In this document: positions 6,468-8,772 of the stretch, in pieces | Layout: each line of letters starts with the position of its first letter | Numbering within the stretch: the stretch's first letter is position 1 | From: Candidatus Aenigmatarchaeota archaeon | Lineage (GTDB): Archaea > Aenigmatarchaeota > Aenigmatarchaeia > QMZS01 | Reading direction: 5' to 3' | Assembly: GCA_003663295.1 (NCBI GenBank) | Contig: QMZS01000034.1 | Coordinates: 1 to 8,772, forward strand | DNA: 8,772 nucleotides | The notes under the pieces: generated by a model | What the model was told of the DNA's origin: nothing | The model's database searches: none | The model's input: only the letters and a program-made list of their open reading frames with translations | Made by a program: the position numbers and the translations under genes

Positions 6468-7043
6468 TTACCACATCTTAATTTTTAAAGTTGAATCCCC
6501 ATAAAAACAATTTACCTGATAATGATAAAAAGCATTATACATCTGACCACAATTCGTACAGTCATAATTATTAATATAATAATTTTTTCCTTCCATATAC
6601 GCGTCACCAACTCTTTCACCAACAGTAAATCTTTTTGCTATTTCTGTGTAAAACGATCCTATGCAAGAATCTCCTCTCGGAACGAAACAGGTATCCTCAA
6701 GACCGTCACAAATTAAAATTGTATTCCCAATAAAAACAGCACCTCCTTGCTTAAGGAATGTTGGCATTAAAGAGCTTGCTGTAAAGCCTTTAAATCTAAT
6801 ATTACCTCTTCCACAAGACGAAGACATCCACAAAGCTTCGGTAACTTTAATGGTCCCAAGATCAGTCATCCTAAAATATCCACCATGCAAACAACCTGTG
6901 CCTATACACCCGCCTGCCAAAAAATCCTGAGCTATAAAAACACCAGGACCGTGAGCCATAACCATAACAAAATTTTTTCCATCCAATGAATAATATTCAA
7001 TACAACCGCAGCATTCACTGCATGCAGAGTAGGAATCTCCCAA
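6468..7043 (-). CDS. Catalytic domain of a gingipain/C25-like (clan CD) cysteine peptidase, likely remnant
   Basis: An open frame of 191 codons from a TTG at 7043 (no ATG available) to TAA. It has the clan CD caspase-fold signature: a hydrophobic strand ending in His-Gly (FVMVMAHGPG, His31) and a second strand ending in Ser-Ser-Cys (EALWMSSSCGRG, Cys77), the expected His/Cys dyad. After this come LKQGGAVFIGNT, a helix with FYTEIAKRF..GERVGDAYMEGKNYY, and a terminal YGDSTLKI resembling the FGDPTL end of C25 peptidase domains. There are 15 Cys residues, many in non-catalytic positions, which suggests an extracellular, disulfide-bonded enzyme. The frame stays open upstream only to an in-frame TAG at 7119-7121, and homologous N-terminal sequence continues beyond it, so this is probably the surviving part of a broken gene. 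The 3' neighbour starts 1 base later. Family call is by motif only; alternatives are other caspase-like peptidases. Confidence 0.6.
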   Translation of the reverse strand: MGDSYSACSECCGCIEYYSLDGKNFVMVMAHGPGVFIAQDFLAGGCIGTGCLHGGYFRMTDLGTIKVTEALWMSSSCGRGNIRFKGFTASSLMPTFLKQGGAVFIGNTILICDGLEDTCFVPRGDSCIGSFYTEIAKRFTVGERVGDAYMEGKNYYINNYDCTNCGQMYNAFYHYQVNCFYGDSTLKIKMW

Positions 7044-7522
7044 TATTGCAGAACAGAAACATTTACCCGAACTCCGAGCTCTATTATCATAACCACCACA
7101 CCCTATTATTGAAGCAACCTAATCTGATAAATCCAATATATTATCTTTTGGATTATAATCCTCATATGGACTATCTGAACCTTAATAAGAATCCGCAGTT
7201 GTTTGTGAAAATCTGTTAAAACCCCCAATAATTACCAGATAATTTGAATTTAATTTTGGAATCAACTGGTTAAGAACTCCATCTATATCAGTCCAGTCAC
7301 AGGATTTTGTTACTTTACTTCCTATTATATCAGAAGTTTCATTTTCATCCAGATAAAAAATATTGATTTAAGACCATCTCTTTCCAATACTGACTGATAA
7401 TCTTTTATTTTATTTTCAAGTTGTGTTATCTGTGCAGGAGAATAAGCCGGAGAATGATAATTAGAACAGGTCGCCTTACTTACATTTTCCCAATGCCCTT
7501 AAGAGCCACAATTAAAACTCTC
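7044..7522 (-). pseudogene. Broken N-terminal half of the C25-like peptidase gene
   Basis: No frame is open here, yet the three minus frames together give a continuous, sensible peptide running into the catalytic domain. In order: KRVLIVALK (frame with codons at 7498-7524), then GHWENVSKATCSNYHSPAY and QITQLENKIKDYQSVLERDG (a different frame, to about 7358), then YLDENETSDI, DIDGVLNQLIPKLNSNYLVI, IGGFNRFSQTTADSY, stop, GSDSPYEDYNPKDNILDLSD, stop, VASIIGCGGYDNRAR. The strand YLVIIGG and the acidic SPYEDYN stretch fit the N-terminal subdomain of C25 peptidases (lvllVGd ... DdpYgD). Lesions seen are a frame change near 7499, loss of one T in the run at 7355-7360, TAA at 7182-7184 and TAG at 7119-7121. 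Four independent lesions in one gene point to real decay rather than sequencing error. Confidence 0.65.
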
Positions 7523-8122
7523 TTATCCTTCTATACATTCTATCCCATTCCAACTTTTTCCCGGAGGACAAACTGGTTTTTTATCTTTAGGCTCTGAAGG
7601 ATTGCTGATTGATTTTGTAATATTCACCCCGTCTTTTTCTTTCTTTGGTATTAAATCATATTTAAAAGATTCGGGATTTCCTTTTATCTGACTAATTAAT
7701 GAAGTTAATGAAAATTCCATTGGGACTGCTCCTAAATAAGGCATCCTTGCGTTACAGTCGAGTTCTTTGCATATTGTTTTTTTGTTTTTTAATTTTAAGC
7801 ACATAAAATTTCCTGAGGAAATGTTTTCTCTCAGGATAGAATCTATTAAATATGTATTGTTATATTCTTCATATTGGTCTGCGGTTAAATAGATTCCTAA
7901 AGTGTTTTTGTTTAGAACTAAATTGGATTCTTTTTTGGTTCCCAAGTAACTCCAGCAGAGTTCATTTGTCTGCGTGTATAATCCATCATATTGTTCGAGG
8001 ACGCTTTGTTCTGTTACTGTGTTTATCATTTGAAGAGAATAAGAATAAGCCAAGGTTAAGATTAATAATCCTGCTATAATGCCTGCAACAATCCAAATCC
8101 AGATATCTGCGGTGGCTTTCAT
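7523..8122 (-). CDS. Single-anchor, pilin-like membrane protein of the surface cluster
   Basis: A 199-residue protein of unknown family. It begins MKATADIWIWIVAGIIAGLL, and residues 7-28 form a hydrophobic helix with almost no positive residues before it apart from Lys2. This resembles archaeal type IV pilin-like or pseudopilin N-termini, and KA at residues 2-3 could be a class III signal cleavage point, though that is uncertain. The rest is probably extracellular: a helical EQSVLEQYDGLYTQTNELCW segment, several possible N-glycosylation sequons (NNT, NIS, NIT), four Cys in the middle region and a final CPPGKSWNGIEC motif. The ATG lies 22 bases after the stop of the lectin-like gene. The TAA abuts sequence from which the broken peptidase gene starts, and the two may once have been one reading frame. 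The function is not known; surface anchor or pilus-like subunit is the best guess. Confidence 0.7.
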   Translation of the reverse strand: MKATADIWIWIVAGIIAGLLILTLAYSYSLQMINTVTEQSVLEQYDGLYTQTNELCWSYLGTKKESNLVLNKNTLGIYLTADQYEEYNNTYLIDSILRENISSGNFMCLKLKNKKTICKELDCNARMPYLGAVPMEFSLTSLISQIKGNPESFKYDLIPKKEKDGVNITKSISNPSEPKDKKPVCPPGKSWNGIECIEG

Positions 8123-8144
8123 AATTAATTAGGATAAAATATTG

Positions 8145-8772
8145 TTAAATGGGGCAACACCAAAGACGGGCACTCTGATCACACCCAAATATCTTAAAAG
8201 TCCATTCATAAGAAGTTGAAGCAGCTGCATATATAAGATATATGGTATGCCCTGCTTCAGAAGAATCACTGCAAGTCCAGTTTTTACAATTTGGAGTGGG
8301 TATATGAGCTATATTCTCTGCGGATGCCCAAGCCCTAAATTGCATATAAGGATCGTGAGCCATTGCGAACATTGCAGAGGGATAAATAACCCTCTTAAAT
8401 TCATCATTTGTATTGACAAAACTCCACCCTGCGCCGAATTCTGCCACGCATTTGGCGTCTGCTCCCGCAATTCCGCTCAAGTTTCCTGTATAAAATGCAT
8501 TTGTTATTTTGCAGTATTTTTCAGGTTCTGTAATTAATTTACTGCCATTTGCATAAATATTCTCAACATTAATTGCTCCTGCTCCCATACTCCCGTTAGC
8601 CGGGTTTCCTATAACCAGACCTTTATTAACATTCAAATCACCAGGAATTTTCCACTGCGGATTAGCCACTCCCGAAGCGTTGAAAGTTCCAGGTCCAATC
8701 ATTCCAGGATGGATTCCTGGGTTTGGATAATTCCCGTAAGGTCCTGTTGAGTAAGCGGCTAATATTGCAGAG
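8145..8772 (-). CDS. Surface protein with C-terminal DUF1554-like (C-type-lectin-like) domain; N-terminus outside window
   Basis: The frame is open to the window edge, giving 208 visible residues; the ATG at 8702 is internal, because in-frame sequence (STGPYGNYPNPGIHPG) continues upstream of it. The first 75 or so residues are Gly/Asn/Pro-rich and contain GDLNVNKGLVIG and GAINVENIYANGSKL, a beta-repeat style seen in fibre or stalk proteins. The end resembles DUF1554: FYTGNLSGIAGADAKCVAEFG (near residue 93 of the visible part) matches the hallmark YTGnlGGlaGADa-C, then a core RAWASAEN in place of kAWLSd, and a terminal Cys-rich RLWCCP like the last strand of C-type-lectin folds. It has Asn-rich sequons and 8 Cys. 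It is probably exported and displayed, and may bind sugars or proteins (inference). It is the most upstream visible member of the minus-strand cluster. The domain call is by motif. Confidence 0.65.
   Translation of the reverse strand, partial: SAILAAYSTGPYGNYPNPGIHPGMIGPGTFNASGVANPQWKIPGDLNVNKGLVIGNPANGSMGAGAINVENIYANGSKLITEPEKYCKITNAFYTGNLSGIAGADAKCVAEFGAGWSFVNTNDEFKRVIYPSAMFAMAHDPYMQFRAWASAENIAHIPTPNCKNWTCSDSSEAGHTIYLIYAAASTSYEWTFKIFGCDQSARLWCCPI

Noticed and set aside
6661..6930. An open plus-strand frame antisense to the peptidase catalytic domain.
   Set aside because: It has no promoter or ribosome site, its peptide is low in recognisable structure, and the minus strand carries the clear catalytic motifs. 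It is a shadow frame.
7119..7184. The in-frame TAG and TAA in the peptidase could be recoded (pyrrolysine or an altered genetic code) instead of marking a pseudogene.
   Set aside because: ppsA ends in TAG, and other intact genes end in TAA and TGA at sensible family ends, so the code looks standard. Frame changes in the same gene also cannot be explained by recoding.
1..8772. CRISPR array, tRNA or rRNA genes, insertion sequence or terminal inverted repeats.
   Set aside because: I looked for regularly spaced repeats, cloverleaf-type segments, GC-rich RNA blocks and transposase motifs and saw none. The only clear inverted repeat is the short one at 5243-5268. The check was by eye only.

Overview
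The window looks like chromosomal DNA from an AT-rich archaeon, probably of the DPANN type (for example the Woesearchaeota/Pacearchaeota-like lineages). Direct support for Archaea is the C-terminal part of an archaeal histone fold at the left edge, TATA boxes about 25-30 bases upstream of several start codons with almost no leader, and few Shine-Dalgarno sites. The placement in DPANN is inference, from the style of the Cys-rich, short-anchor surface proteins.

Layout. Left (1-449, + strand): the end of a histone gene, then a dapA (dihydrodipicolinate synthase) relic that keeps the N-terminal quarter and possibly the last few residues but has lost the catalytic middle. Next (463-2954) is a divergent nuclease block. 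On the minus strand is a PD-(D/E)XK-type nuclease fused to a DUF5655-like domain. On the plus strand is a tight two-gene operon: a small Panacea/SocA-like protein, then 3 bases later a larger protein with a C-terminal PD-(D/E)XK nuclease core. The divergent genes share a 71-base promoter region with a TATA box facing each way. This block is the best candidate for an undescribed defence or toxin-antitoxin system. Centre (2974-5799): an intact phosphoenolpyruvate synthase gene (ppsA), a perfect inverted repeat, and a small phosphoserine-phosphatase-like HAD phosphatase with its own leaderless promoter.

Right (5885-8772, all minus strand, transcribed right to left): a cell-surface cluster. In transcription order it holds a secreted-type protein with a DUF1554-like (C-type-lectin-like) C-terminal domain that runs off the window, a pilin-like single-anchor membrane protein, a gingipain/C25-like cysteine peptidase whose N-terminal half is broken by stops and frameshifts while its catalytic domain remains open, and a membrane-anchored Cys-repeat protein. 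Spacing is 22 bases or less between most members, so it probably was one operon for binding, anchoring and processing surface proteins.

The central metabolic genes look healthy. dapA and the peptidase are decayed, so the window shows both genome erosion and possible accessory gain between two housekeeping genes. I saw no tRNA, rRNA, CRISPR array, insertion sequence or origin.
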